Shown: positions 25,087-34,584, counted from the first letter of the stretch. The stretch: DNA of 45,627 nt from Anabaena sp. UHCC 0187 (GCF_009712035.1 NZ_VILB01000034.1:1-45627), one strand, 5' to 3'. The notes: a model not told the origin generated them from the letters alone. Made by a program: numbers and translations.

Positions 25087-26880
25087 TTACTTAATCCTGA
25101 AAACCTGACCTTTAGGAATAAAAGGTAATCGGCAACCTACAGGAATTAAAAAAGCGTGTTCTCGACGAATATGTAAATTATCGCAATAGCCATCAGTAAT
25201 AATTAGCAATGGTCCATTTTTCGGGAAATCCTCCGCTGTTGCCAACAAATCAATACCTGGTTGTAAAACAGTACCACCTCTACCCTTGACTTGAACTCTA
25301 TCGGCTAGAGATTCTGGTGTTAAATAACCTTGATCATAAGCAAAAGCATCACAGAAAACAACCCGCACCAAAGAAACATCATGGGAAATACTATAACTGG
25401 CGATAGCGAAGCGCTCCGTAGGAATCGCTCCTAATGCCTTTGCCAATAACTCCCTATCCATTGAACCAGAAGTATCTAAAACTACCCCAAATGTGCGACC
25501 TTCTTCATTATCACTATCCGGTACATAACGAGGACGAGGAATATCAGGAGTCGCAGATTGACGGCGACTGAGACGAGCGTAAGACCTGACTTTAATTAAA
25601 GGAGAAAAATGATCATCAAACCACTTAGCCAATTCCACATCCCAAGGGATTGGCGGATAACTCAAAGCCCGAATTTCTTCAATTAAACCTGCTGGGAGAA
25701 AACCCCGATTTTGTTCATGGTGATATACAAGTCCCTGACTCAGACAACGGCGATAAAACTCATCCAATCCCACACCATCGCCATAAGTCCACCAATCGGC
25801 TTTTCCTGGTTCTAAAATGTCACATTGTCCGATTCCCCGCAAGGTAGATAGTTTGCGATAGAGGCGTAAATCTTTAACTATTTGGTCATAAATTGACTCC
25901 GCTGATAAATTCTTTAAATCAGGGTCGTGTAACACCCCAATGTGAGGTAATTCACCTATTCCCATTTCTAACAACCAAGAATTAATCACATAATCACAAG
26001 CAACATTCCACAAATAAGGATCTCTTCCCTGACAGCGAGTATCATGTCTAAGTCCGGCGTGTAACAATTCATGAGCCATCACAAATCGGCATTCTTCACC
26101 ATTTAATCCAGCAGCAGGATTGATAAAAATTTGTTTATTTTGGACATCAATTGCAGCTACAGAAATATCCAGACGTTGACAAATTAAGGGATCTTCAATA
26201 ATCTCAAAATTAGTTGCTAAAGCTCCCAGTAGAGGATAGCTATTGATAAACCAAGCCTTAGCTCTTTGTCCAGGAGTATCATTTTTGTTCTGCACACCCA
26301 ACAAAGGTTCGCGTCCGGCGGCTACATTTACCGCATTGGTAACGGCTCTTGTTAATCCTGCTCCAAAAACAGTTTGCCAGTCAAAACCCCGACCAAAATA
26401 GTTACTTTGGACAGGTTCTATAATCATATCCACAAAGTTATCACCAGGAAGACCACGCTCACAAAATTCCTGATACAAACTTTCTTCATTTCGGTTAGAA
26501 ACATTGAGAGAAAAAAGGTATTCTTCTGGGATATATCCTAACTTTAAATCGGCAAGAAACTTAGCAATAAAATAATTACAAGCGGCGTTCCATTCACGAG
26601 GATGTGTGCGTTTTTGGAAATGACCAAAACCCAGATGCAAGAGACAATGAGCTAATACATAAACCCATTCTTCTGGAGAACCCCGTCGCGTCGGATGTAC
26701 GTGAATAGCGCCATTACTGGTGACTACAGCCCAACCCTGTGGTGGACAATGGTTGCCCGACTGACGATTAATGTTAGCGTGGCAGAGTAACGGTGCAAAA
26801 ATGGGATGCTCTCTGAGGATGTCACATCCCTGCCCAAATTGTAATGTGGCAATATCTGTTTGCTTCTTTTTACGTGCCAT
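25087..26880 (-). CDS. VWA-like / DUF2201 putative metallopeptidase
   Basis: A 597-residue protein with two copies of a zincin-like N-terminal domain. Copy one has AHCLLHLGFGHF (78-82 HCLLH, Glu replaced by Cys). Copy two has AHELLHAGLRHD (270-274 HELLH, intact). Each is followed by a W-N-x-A-C-x-Y segment (EWNAACNYFIAKF and LWNVACDYVINSW). The C-terminal third is a VWA-like domain with DTSGSM. Partners of MoxR ATPases, such proteins are thought to form chaperone or protease-like complexes. Its start overlaps the moxR 3' end by 11 bp, indicating coupling. The stretch GAIPTERFAIA after the MIDAS is encoded by a dispersed palindromic repeat. Because moxR is split by an IS, the complex is probably inactive. 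Confidence 0.9.
   Translation of the reverse strand: MARKKKQTDIATLQFGQGCDILREHPIFAPLLCHANINRQSGNHCPPQGWAVVTSNGAIHVHPTRRGSPEEWVYVLAHCLLHLGFGHFQKRTHPREWNAACNYFIAKFLADLKLGYIPEEYLFSLNVSNRNEESLYQEFCERGLPGDNFVDMIIEPVQSNYFGRGFDWQTVFGAGLTRAVTNAVNVAAGREPLLGVQNKNDTPGQRAKAWFINSYPLLGALATNFEIIEDPLICQRLDISVAAIDVQNKQIFINPAAGLNGEECRFVMAHELLHAGLRHDTRCQGRDPYLWNVACDYVINSWLLEMGIGELPHIGVLHDPDLKNLSAESIYDQIVKDLRLYRKLSTLRGIGQCDILEPGKADWWTYGDGVGLDEFYRRCLSQGLVYHHEQNRGFLPAGLIEEIRALSYPPIPWDVELAKWFDDHFSPLIKVRSYARLSRRQSATPDIPRPRYVPDSDNEEGRTFGVVLDTSGSMDRELLAKALGAIPTERFAIASYSISHDVSLVRVVFCDAFAYDQGYLTPESLADRVQVKGRGGTVLQPGIDLLATAEDFPKNGPLLIITDGYCDNLHIRREHAFLIPVGCRLPFIPKGQVFRIK
25400..25428. repeat. Palindromic dispersed repeat, subfamily A, in coding sequence
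   Basis: This is the 29-bp unit GCGATAGCGAAGCGCTCCGT-AGGAATCGC (inverse of GCGATTCCTACGGAGCGC...). It is translated as AIPTERFAIA in the VWA-metallopeptidase without breaking the frame. Copies lie at 29229, 34984 and 44924. Confidence 0.9.
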
Positions 26881-27132
26881 TTTCTTTTTTGACTAAACGT
26901 GGCAAGTCTCTCACTATTTCTACCATCAACCAACTAGGTAAAGCATCTCCTTTTTCAGGTTCCGAAACAACCATTTGGGCAATTTCAAAGCTGATAGCCG
27001 CTAAATCTTTGAGTAGTCCTTTGGCGCGATGAGCTAAGTCTTTATGACTACCTGTAATTGCTTGACGTTCTTGGGGTAATTCTTTGATGAGTTGAGCGCG
27101 GAATGATTGAGCTAAAAAATAGAGGACATCTC

Positions 27133-29065
27133 TAGTGTGTTAATTTTGACAGGTAAACCAGGGATTTCCTTCATGCAGAAAGTGTGATAAAAAAAAGAAT
27201 GCCTAAAAGCCCATAAAAAGGTTTTACGGAAACCAAACAAGCAGAATGAAGGTAATAGGGGAATGGAAGGATTTAAAAGTTCAGAAAGCCGATTAGTCCG
27301 GCTATTTCAAAAAGGTCGGGAACAGTGGAGAAAAAGAGCCGCAGAAAAACAGAAAAAAATGCGAGGAATGGAAATCAAGATCAGAGACTTAAGTGCAAGT
27401 CGAGACCTTTGGAAATCGAAAGCACTATCAGCACAACAGCAAAAAGAGCAGTTGGAACAAGAATTAGAAAATTTAAAAAAAAACTGAATTTGACAAATTA
27501 AAAAAACAAAATAATCATGTAACCGAATTAAGAAATCAAGAGCTAGAAGAGTTAAGACCCAAAGGGCATAGTTATTTAGTTTGTGTCATAGAAACAGCAA
27601 TTAAATTCTTAATAACGGGCTTAAATAGCCTGAGAGGGATTGAAAAAAATTTTCAAATATTAACAGAACATTGGATATTTTCAACACCTAATTTTAATAC
27701 GATACGACAATGGTCATTACGATTGGGATTGTATGAGTTTAATCGTAAAAAAGAATATCGGGAGGATTGGATATTTATTTTAGATATGACCATAGAGTTA
27801 GGAGCAGCCAAATGTTTAGTTGTTTTAGGTATATCTCAAGAAAAATTTACCCGAATTGTTAAGGAAGAGGTGAGAAGTTTACAACATGAAGATGTCGAAG
27901 TCCTCAGTTTAGAAATCATGGATAAATCACCTGGTACGGTGATATTAGAAAAGTTAAAAAAATTAGCAGAATGTGTAGGAACACCTGTACAAATAATATC
28001 AGACTGGGGCAGTGATATCAAGAAAGGAATAAATTTATATAAAGAAGAGAATCCGGGAGTTATTCTTACTTATGATATTACCCATAAAATGGCTAATCTC
28101 CTTAAAAAAGAGCTATTACCAGATGAGAACTTTAAAACCTTTCTGCGACAATGCAGCTTGACTCGTCAAAAAGTTCAGCAGACAAAATTATATTTTCTTA
28201 TCCCTCCTAAACAAAGAACTAAGGCTCGTTATCATAACGTTGATGTTTTGATAGAATGGGCAATAAAAGTCATAGAATATGAAAAACACCAAGATTTTTC
28301 TCAAATTAGCACTACCTATAATTTAGACGATAAAGCACTATTTTTACTAAGCTTTACTTTGGATGTAGATATTTTAAATATTCTCAAAAATCTCACACCA
28401 TTCGTTTATAAAAACCGTCAGGAATTTACTGAAGCTCTTATGAAACATTTAGGAAAAGAATTGTGCGTTGTTCATGGAGAAATTATTTGTCAACATTCTG
28501 ATTTAGGACGGAGAAGTTTTTATCATAAATTTGGTTGGCTCTTTAATTATGAACAAGATCTTGATACGTATACCGAAATATTTACTCAAATTCATTCTGT
28601 GCAAAAACAACTAAAAACTCAAGGTTTACATTCTGAATCTCTAAAAGAATGGTTAAAAACTATCTCCATTGATTCTCTGACACCAAAAGGACAAAAATTT
28701 CATGAAAAAATGATTGCATATTTAACATTTGAAACTAATCAAATTCCGGTAGGTCAAATTCTACTTGGTACTAGTGATATTGTTGAATCCCTCTTCGGTA
28801 AATATAAATTCTTTGCAGCTAGACGACCTCTTAAAGATATTGGTGCTAGTATTTTATTGATTCCTCTCTTTACGCTCAAAATTACCACAAGTTCCGTAAA
28901 ACAGGCAATGGAATCTATTCGTTTTATAGATGTTATTTCTTGGACTGAATCTATTTTTGGTTCTTCCATGCTCTCCCAAAGACGAAACCTTAAATTCGCG
29001 AATATTTCTGACACAGAACCTGCATGAAGTCTTATGGGTAAAGGATTCACAGAATTAACACACTA
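27133..29065 (+). mobile_element. Insertion sequence, 1,933 bp, 9-bp target duplication, in moxR
   Basis: The ends TAGTGTGTTAATT and its inverse are bordered by GGACATCTC at 27124-27132 and 29066-29074. TTCATGCAG occurs about 35-45 bases inside each end. It carries one transposase in two frames. The host moxR gene reads through once the IS is removed, so the borders are exact. Family not assigned: the transposase matches a cyanobacterial DDE-type group I recall but cannot name with certainty. Confidence 0.9.
27263..29027 (+). CDS. Transposase of the IS in moxR, two reading frames
   Basis: ATG 27263 (MEGFKSSESRLVRLFQKGRE) encodes a 74-residue basic, coiled-coil domain ending at TGA after an A9 run (27475-27483). 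The main domain continues in another frame from EFDKLKKQNNHVTELRNQEL through DWIFILDMTIELGAAKCLVV (first Asp), VQIISDWGSDIKKGINLYKE (second Asp) and LLGTSDIVESLFGKYKFFAA (Glu) to 29027. This gives a DDE layout over about 588 residues if fused. Slippage by +1/-2 on the A9 run could fuse the two parts, as in several IS families; a simple inactivating indel is the alternative. No other damage is seen. Confidence 0.75.
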
Positions 29066-29228
29066 GGACATCTCTATCTTCTGGGAGATGTGGCCAGGTA
29101 ATTTCACCTTTAAGAATTGCTGTGAGTTGGTATTTGCTTTTAATTTGTTTGATAAAACCTTTGAATTGGGTGCCATGATGGGGAGAAAGACACCCCATAG
29201 CGAGAACTTCTAGCCAATGATCTGTGAG

Positions 29229-29257
29229 GCGATAGCGAAGCGCTCCGCAGGAATCGC
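29229..29257. repeat. Palindromic dispersed repeat, subfamily A, in moxR
   Basis: A 29-bp unit differing from the 25400 copy by one base (CTCCGCAGG for CTCCGTAGG). It is read in a different frame from that copy, giving GDSCGALRYRL in the MoxR protein, between conserved segments. Confidence 0.9.
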
Positions 29258-30281
29258 CATATTCATGAAGGGTATCACTTAACATATGCCAAGAGCGAGG
29301 AGTGGAAAAAGGTTCTTCATGTTTAGGAGGTTGACTCCATAGATGATCTGGACAAGTTTGAATATATTCAATTACCCAAGGATGAATATCATGATTTTTT
29401 GCCCAATCTAACCAGTCTCGATGGGAAACTTTTAAATGAACATGAACCATACGATTTAGCAAAGGTGAAGACATGGGTTTCACAATTGCACTATCTTGAG
29501 CGCGATTACCCGCACCAATGACAATTGAATCTTTGGGGAGATGATATTCACCAATTCTGCGTTCATGAATCAGGCTATAAAATGCTTTCTGTACTTCATG
29601 AGAACAAGCGTTAAGTTCATCCAAAAACAGACAATAGGGTTCTTCTCGGGCAATCATTCTGGGTGGGCAGAAGCGACTTGTTCCATCTATAATCTGCGGC
29701 ACACCAATTAAGTCTTCTGGTGCTAGTTGACTACCCAGGAGTGAAACGCAAGGTATTCCCACTTCCGCCGCAAATGCTTCTACTAACGATGATTTACCGA
29801 TTCCTGGCGCTCCCCAAATAAATACGGGTCGCACTACTGCTACATTCAGCAGAAATTCTGAGAGTTGTTTTTGGGTGACTGTAATTGCTGGGTTCATTCT
29901 TAACTCACGAAAACTGCTGTTAATTAACCCCAATTTGGGGATTATTTTAAATTCGCTTTATTATTGATCTAACTCTAACAATACCTTTAGCAAAATCCTG
30001 AAATCCTATTGATATCGTAACAGTTTTATTGGTTTTGAGACCTATATTTAGCAAGTTTGCGAAGGTATTGCTCTAAAAATAAAAATTCTAACCTGCTTTT
30101 TTCACAAGTCCGTGATTACACTTCTTATAATCTTTACCAAAAAAAGGGAACTCTTAACTCTTCAGTGGAAACAGAAAGTATCCTGTTCTGTGTTCTCTAA
30201 AACACTCATTTGCACCAGTTTAAAGTTCAGTCAAAAGAAAGATGTTTTTGAGATGCGTAGCCCTAAAAAAACGGCAGTGCT

Positions 30282-30326
30282 GATAGCCTGCGTGGCGTAT
30301 CCCTGCGGGAGCCGGAGGCATCAGCC
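30282..30326. repeat. Palindromic dispersed repeat, subfamily C
   Basis: The segment contains GCCTGCGTGGCGTATCCCTG then CGGGAGCCGGAGGCATCAGCC, with GATAGCC/GGC and TCCCTGCGGGA inverted parts. It is of the G+C-rich palindromic small-repeat class common in Nostocales, distinct from subfamilies A and B. Confidence 0.6.
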
Positions 30327-30372
30327 ATATTGAGGTATGAAATTCGCAAATTGAACCTTTAAAACTCTTATA

Positions 30373-30396
30373 CCTTTGCGTCTTTGCGCCTTTGCG
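30373..30396. repeat. Octamer tract (CCTTTGCG/TCTTTGCG/CCTTTGCG)
   Basis: Three 8-base units, the middle one differing in its first base, followed by TGA. This is a recognisable cyanobacterial intergenic repeat type; function unknown. Confidence 0.7.
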
Positions 30397-30452
30397 TGAA
30401 ACTAAAATTCATACCCTTAATCAGCAACGCCAAAAAACAGTGTCAATATTTC

Positions 30453-30482
30453 AAACTCATGTTTAAAAACATGAGTTTTTCC
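30453..30482 (+). terminator. Terminator-like hairpin
   Basis: AAACTCATGTTT pairs perfectly with AAACATGAGTTT across a two-base AA loop and is followed by TT CC. It would act on plus-strand transcripts; there is no gene immediately upstream on that strand, so it may be a relic or part of a repeat. Confidence 0.4.
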
Positions 30483-30909
30483 TGTTTCCCGTTCCCTCTC
30501 AACCAGAATATGGTTTGGGAATTTTTAACAGGTTATTTTTTGATGCTGTGTGAAAAACTGGAATCTAAACTTTATCAGGCTTTTAAAATTGTGGGGAGAA
30601 ATCCGAGAGTTCACCTCGCACCCTTACCTCTTGTTGAAAATCCCATTTCTTCGTTCAGTATTTCACTACCTTGAGACGCAAATGCACATCCGCTTTTCTC
30701 AATGCTACGCTGATCAGTAAACCAAAAAGTTTTTCCCAAAGAGCGGTTTTTACGGAGTGCTGACGCTATTGATACAGACGCAGCAAGCATTACCAACAAA
30801 AGACGATAGACATTTATGTGCTATATAACACCAGATATATAATAAATAGTTATAGTAATTTGCACTGGGTCAAAATATGAAATGATGAACGTAGTGTGTA
30901 GCATATTGG

Positions 30910-31341
30910 GTGAAAAAATTGACTGTTTCATCTCTAACAAAAGCCAAGCAGGGGGAGTCTACAGAAGAACTCGTTTTAACCGACTCAGAAACCCTTGATC
31001 AAGTTATTCAGTGTTTAGTAGAGAATTTTTCCATTACAACTCAAGGAGCCTGTGACCAAAAAACTTTATTCGAGATTATGGTCAAAGCAGCCAGCACTGG
31101 AGATAGTATTGAAAACACAGCTAAATTGTTAAAAAATATTCCGACAGCTAATGATATTAGATATCATCTCAATAAAATTAATAATTTTGAGGAATTAGAA
31201 GCGCAAATAAATCAAGCATTAAAAAGTCGAATTCCTTTAGGATTAAAAAAGGGGTGTTTGAAAATAGCGATTGATTTAAATTTAATTTGTTATTATGGTA
31301 AACCAACATCATCAGAATTTGTGACTTGCACCATAAAATAA
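30910..31341 (+). pseudogene. N-terminal fragment of an ISH3-like transposase
   Basis: GTG 30910 begins KKLTVSSLTKAKQGESTEEL, followed by KAASTGDSIENTAKLL, IRYHLNKINNFEELEAQINQ and LKIAIDLNLICYYGKPTSSE (first Asp region). This is the N-terminal third of a transposase I recall as ISH3-like. The frame ends abruptly with VTCTIK at 31341, before the composite element, so the catalytic remainder is missing. A transposase C-terminal scrap lies at 37340-37568, but whether it is the same copy is unknown. Confidence 0.6.
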
Positions 31342-31434
31342 GCTTTTAGCTCGCTTTATGCTTCAGGAAGTAGGTATTCATTTTATGCTTCTCTCCTCAT
31401 TAAAGTAGAGAACTAATTTTTCCCATGTATTACA

Positions 31435-31739
31435 GGGGTACAGCCGGGATATCTGCAAAATGGGACATGATGTAAAGTTTTGTAAATTTAATTTTTCAAA
31501 ACTCCTGATTTACGGTTGTTTCAGCCTCCTCCTAAACTTGCTTATTCAAATGAAAACATCCCCAAAAAGAGTCATTTATGGGCAAGTTTGAGAGGCTGAA
31601 CCGCGTAAAAAGTTGATTTTAGTGTGCAAAAGTTGAATGTTTCTTTACCATTTTCGGGCAAGTTAGTAAATCACTAAATTTGTTTCTGCAACATTTATTT
31701 ACAACGTGTCCCATTTTACCCTTATCCCAGCTAGACCCC
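31435..31739 (+). repeat. Tn3-derived miniature element (TIME), left copy
   Basis: Its own imperfect terminal inverted repeats start GGGGTACAGCCGGGATA and GGGGTCTAGCTGGGATA and share AAAATGGGACA and TGTAAA further in. Internally TTTCAGCCTC...AAACTTGC and its inverted counterpart GCAAGTTTGAGAGGCTGAA surround the centre, a possible resolution site. No coding sequence. Confidence 0.85.
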
Positions 31740-31828
31740 TAAATCGCACGCGAACCACTTCTCCTTTTCCACATCCCGTGAAAAGTCAGAATTGGCTTTT
31801 ACCTGTATATCTTTAACCCGAACTCAGA

Positions 31829-33355
31829 TTAAAGAACATTTGAAAAAAAGCGGATTCCTGGAGTAAACATATACTCGCCCCCCGTTGCTACTACCCAACC
31901 ACCCGGAATTGGCAAGTCAAACCTATTAGTGCCATTTACCAAAGAAATTTTAGTATTACGTGCAGTACTGATGATTGGATCTACACCTCCATCAGCATGG
32001 GGCTTATTTGCTTCGTTTACCCAGTCATTCATTAAAAACTCGAACTGGTTAACGATTGATGTTTGGAATGCAACGAACAAAAGACCTCTCTCAGCTTGAG
32101 GTTGATCTATTTCTGGGCCAAAGGTAATACCGCGTCGAAGGAGTAACTTCTGAAAAGTTCGTTCCTTTGAACCAATATCTGTGGCATCATCCCTGGGGTT
32201 GACCTTGCGAATGTGTGCTGCGAAAGGACAAATTAGTCCGTTTGGATCGGGTAAGTTGAGCGGATATGGATCGTTCGGTAACGATACGGTCGTTGCTTCA
32301 GTAAAAGTGAAATAGTTCTCACCTAAGTTTTGTTCTCCACGATCAACATTGGGATCGCGCATTACTGGCCATCCAGATGCCCATCGACCGACAAGCAACG
32401 CACCAAGCCGCTCTGGAGTGAGTCCTGGATCAAAACCATTTTGACGTAGAGTTTCAGATGCTTCAGCAAGGAATGTACGAAACGCTTGCACGTCTTGGGA
32501 TAATCTCCGATAGACTAAGAACGAGCCATTCACTGCCCAAGCAGGTCCAGGAGGCTCAGAGTTTGGACGACTCGACTCTGGCTCATCACGGTTTTGTCTC
32601 AAGTAGCCAAACAAGAAATGACCTGGCCATACTAGAGGACGACCAGGTGCAGCAAATCTACTGCGGTAGATATCGAATGCTGAATCTTCTGGCCATGTGC
32701 GTGGCTCGATAAAATCATCTGGTGCGGTGGATCTGCGCCCTCTAATTGCTGGATGCGAAATGCCATCCTTAAAACCGAAGTGCTCATGCCCAGACAGTTT
32801 GCCGGGTCGAACTCGACCTCGATCAACGTGAATTAGCTGTAGTCCCTGTTGCTGTGCTGAGGTGATAAGTTCCTCTTCATATCTCACCGCCCAATCAAAA
32901 TCATCAGTTGCGAGAATGAGAAGTACATCTGGACGACGAAAACCAGCCCCAAATATCCAATTTTCTGGCGCGCCTGGTTCACCACTGCCCCGAGGAGGGT
33001 CGCCAATGGAGGCGGCTCTCTCCTCAAGCCCTAGTTTGAAAGCTGGATCGTCGAACTTCTCAATACCTGGTACCCCAAGTTTCACTAGTCCTTGTGCTGA
33101 AATTGCACAGTTGAGAAACAAGAAGTCAAGATTGTTAGGTTCGTGTCCCAATTTTAAACGCATCGCCTTCCACATACTGTGAGCAGCAAGAACCTCTCTG
33201 GCTGTCCACAGCCGTGGAGCGAGTGACTTGAGCCACAGTCGTGCTGGCTCTGGATTAACAATTTGAAAGAACAGGAAGTGCTGGCTATCCTTCTTGAAGC
33301 CTGGCAGGACATTGCCTTGGATATCGTCAAAATCTAAGACTGGCTCTTCAAGCAT
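31829..33355 (-). CDS. DyP-type heme peroxidase
   Basis: A 508-residue protein opening with DFDDIQGNVLPGFKKDSQHF, the usual DyP start. It has the GxxDG motif in FGFKDGISHP (distal catalytic Asp), PFAAHIRKVNPRD (proximal heme-ligand His and following Arg), and LLRRGITFG (distal Arg region). There is no twin-arginine signal, so it is probably cytoplasmic or needs another carrier. DyPs oxidise dyes and phenols with H2O2; the natural substrate is unknown. The ATG overlaps the upstream stop as TAATG, so the two genes are tightly coupled. Base composition is visibly more G+C-rich than the flanking DNA, consistent with import on the composite element. Confidence 0.93.
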   Translation of the reverse strand: MLEEPVLDFDDIQGNVLPGFKKDSQHFLFFQIVNPEPARLWLKSLAPRLWTAREVLAAHSMWKAMRLKLGHEPNNLDFLFLNCAISAQGLVKLGVPGIEKFDDPAFKLGLEERAASIGDPPRGSGEPGAPENWIFGAGFRRPDVLLILATDDFDWAVRYEEELITSAQQQGLQLIHVDRGRVRPGKLSGHEHFGFKDGISHPAIRGRRSTAPDDFIEPRTWPEDSAFDIYRSRFAAPGRPLVWPGHFLFGYLRQNRDEPESSRPNSEPPGPAWAVNGSFLVYRRLSQDVQAFRTFLAEASETLRQNGFDPGLTPERLGALLVGRWASGWPVMRDPNVDRGEQNLGENYFTFTEATTVSLPNDPYPLNLPDPNGLICPFAAHIRKVNPRDDATDIGSKERTFQKLLLRRGITFGPEIDQPQAERGLLFVAFQTSIVNQFEFLMNDWVNEANKPHADGGVDPIISTARNTKISLVNGTNRFDLPIPGGWVVATGGEYMFTPGIRFFSNVL

Positions 33356-34584
33356 TACATCTCTCCACGTGTTCTGTTTGTGTTCATGCGGCTAGGCATA
33401 CCACTAAACGCAGTTACTGCACTTGAAGGAGTTACAGCCACCAGAGTTGGTAATGGAAATGGAGATGTACCCGTGCAACCAATCGCTCGCGGCAAGGGAA
33501 TTTGTTGTGGCTCACTTACTAAAACTCCGACACGCACATTGATACGACCTGCAATCTGGGCACCAAAATCAATTTGCTCACCGCCAATTTTTATATCCGA
33601 AACTGTGTAGTTCTTGCTTTCAGGTACTGAGTACACAGCGCGAACAATATAGGATTTATTTGGATCGGCATCCTGTGAGCCTCGTAATACGGTCCAGAAT
33701 GTATCGGCTAAAGTTCCATCAGGAGTTTCCCAGCCATTCCAATCAACATCACTCATATACAATCCAACTGGATTTTCAATAGTAATGAAGCGATTTTCCC
33801 TCGAAAACTTGTTGATGGCATCTCCAATACGCGGATCACTCTGACGTGCTTCATCACCATACCGGCCACAGCGAATTAGTCCTTGTGCATCTGTAATTGG
33901 GTTACCAAGACCATTAATTCGCAAGATACAAGACCGGGACACAATGTTCACCTGTGCACCAAGCGTGTTGTTTGGTTGTTGCATATGTACGGCAAATTCG
34001 TTGTTATAACGGTTGTACCAGTCATATTCACCACGGCTGTCAACTAAATCATCAATTGTAATTGATTGAATCCCAGTGATCTTGCGATAGACATCTACTA
34101 ATAGATCGCGTGACTCCTGTGAAGTATAAAACATGAAATTATAATATTCTGGAGGCTCACTTGTGAAGATAACTTCTATAATCTTGTTGTCAGCGTTACG
34201 TTTGACAATCCACTCGCAGTATTCATCTTGAATTCGGGTGATAGTAGATGGGTCTCCAGGAAATTCTTGCCGTTCATCCAGATAGGAATATTTTTCTTTT
34301 GTATTGTTGAATTGCTCATCAAAACTTGTTGGAAGTGCTGACCAAATAACATTCTTAATTTCTGAAGGGGACAAAATAGGCATTGATGCTGGATTGTATA
34401 CGCGCAAATCACTGTCAGATCTTCCCCATGTTTGCAGTTCTTCCAAAGCTGAACGTACTCTATCATTTGGTTTTCCATAAAGATGGGTTTCATACAAATC
34501 ATTAATGAATAAACCCCATGAGTCCTTTAAACCAGGAACACTTTCAAAATCAGTCAATTTTGCGGTTGGCTCGAATACCCACAT
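33355..34584 (-). CDS. Unknown protein coupled to the DyP peroxidase
   Basis: I start it at ATG 34584 (MWVFEPTAKLTDFESVPGLK), with an alternative 30 bases upstream; about 409 residues. Conserved-looking blocks include IQDEYCEWIVKR, FTSEPPEYYNFMFY, NNTLGAQVNIVSR, LIRCGRYGDEARQSDPRIGD and ENPVGLYMSDVDWNGW. I recall actinobacterial hypothetical proteins with the same blocks, but no named family. The C-terminal ~50 residues are proline/serine-rich and likely disordered. No heme, flavin or metal signature is certain, though the several conserved Glu, Arg and Trp residues suggest an enzyme. The TAATG overlap with the DyP gene implies joint function. Confidence 0.8.
   Translation of the reverse strand: MWVFEPTAKLTDFESVPGLKDSWGLFINDLYETHLYGKPNDRVRSALEELQTWGRSDSDLRVYNPASMPILSPSEIKNVIWSALPTSFDEQFNNTKEKYSYLDERQEFPGDPSTITRIQDEYCEWIVKRNADNKIIEVIFTSEPPEYYNFMFYTSQESRDLLVDVYRKITGIQSITIDDLVDSRGEYDWYNRYNNEFAVHMQQPNNTLGAQVNIVSRSCILRINGLGNPITDAQGLIRCGRYGDEARQSDPRIGDAINKFSRENRFITIENPVGLYMSDVDWNGWETPDGTLADTFWTVLRGSQDADPNKSYIVRAVYSVPESKNYTVSDIKIGGEQIDFGAQIAGRINVRVGVLVSEPQQIPLPRAIGCTGTSPFPLPTLVAVTPSSAVTAFSGMPSRMNTNRTRGEM

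Larger units (their letters stand above)
26870..29897 (-). pseudogene. MoxR-family AAA ATPase gene split by an IS
   Basis: The 5' part (start preferred at ATG 29897, MNPAITVTQKQLSEFLLNVA; an upstream TTG at 29933 is weaker) has Walker A GAPGIGKSS, Walker B CLFLDEL and GNRAQDSAIV, as in MoxR ATPases. It reads ITWPHLPEDRDV into the IS. Beyond the IS the same frame resumes with LYFLAQSFRAQLIKELPQER and ends KKENGT at 26870, overlapping the metallopeptidase start. Deleting 27133-29074 (IS plus one 9-bp duplication) restores a continuous reading frame EDRDVLYFL of about 370 residues. GDSCGALRYRL within the 5' part is encoded by a subfamily-A repeat. As it stands the ATPase is truncated and polar on the downstream gene. 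Confidence 0.92.
29940..30909. other. Gene-poor stretch with repeats
   Basis: No supported gene in 970 bp. Contents: a palindromic repeat (30282-30326), an octamer tract (30373-30396), a terminator-like hairpin (30453-30482), the second copy of the 16735 repeat (30529-30612), and a block at about 30715-30745 (AAACCAAAAAGTTTTTCCCA...) that recurs inverted at about 36055-36085. Open frames here lack family text and have poor starts. Confidence 0.6.

Noticed and set aside
30112-30799. Three open frames after the MoxR gene
   Set aside because: They run through identified repeats and a hairpin, and the translations look like random text.
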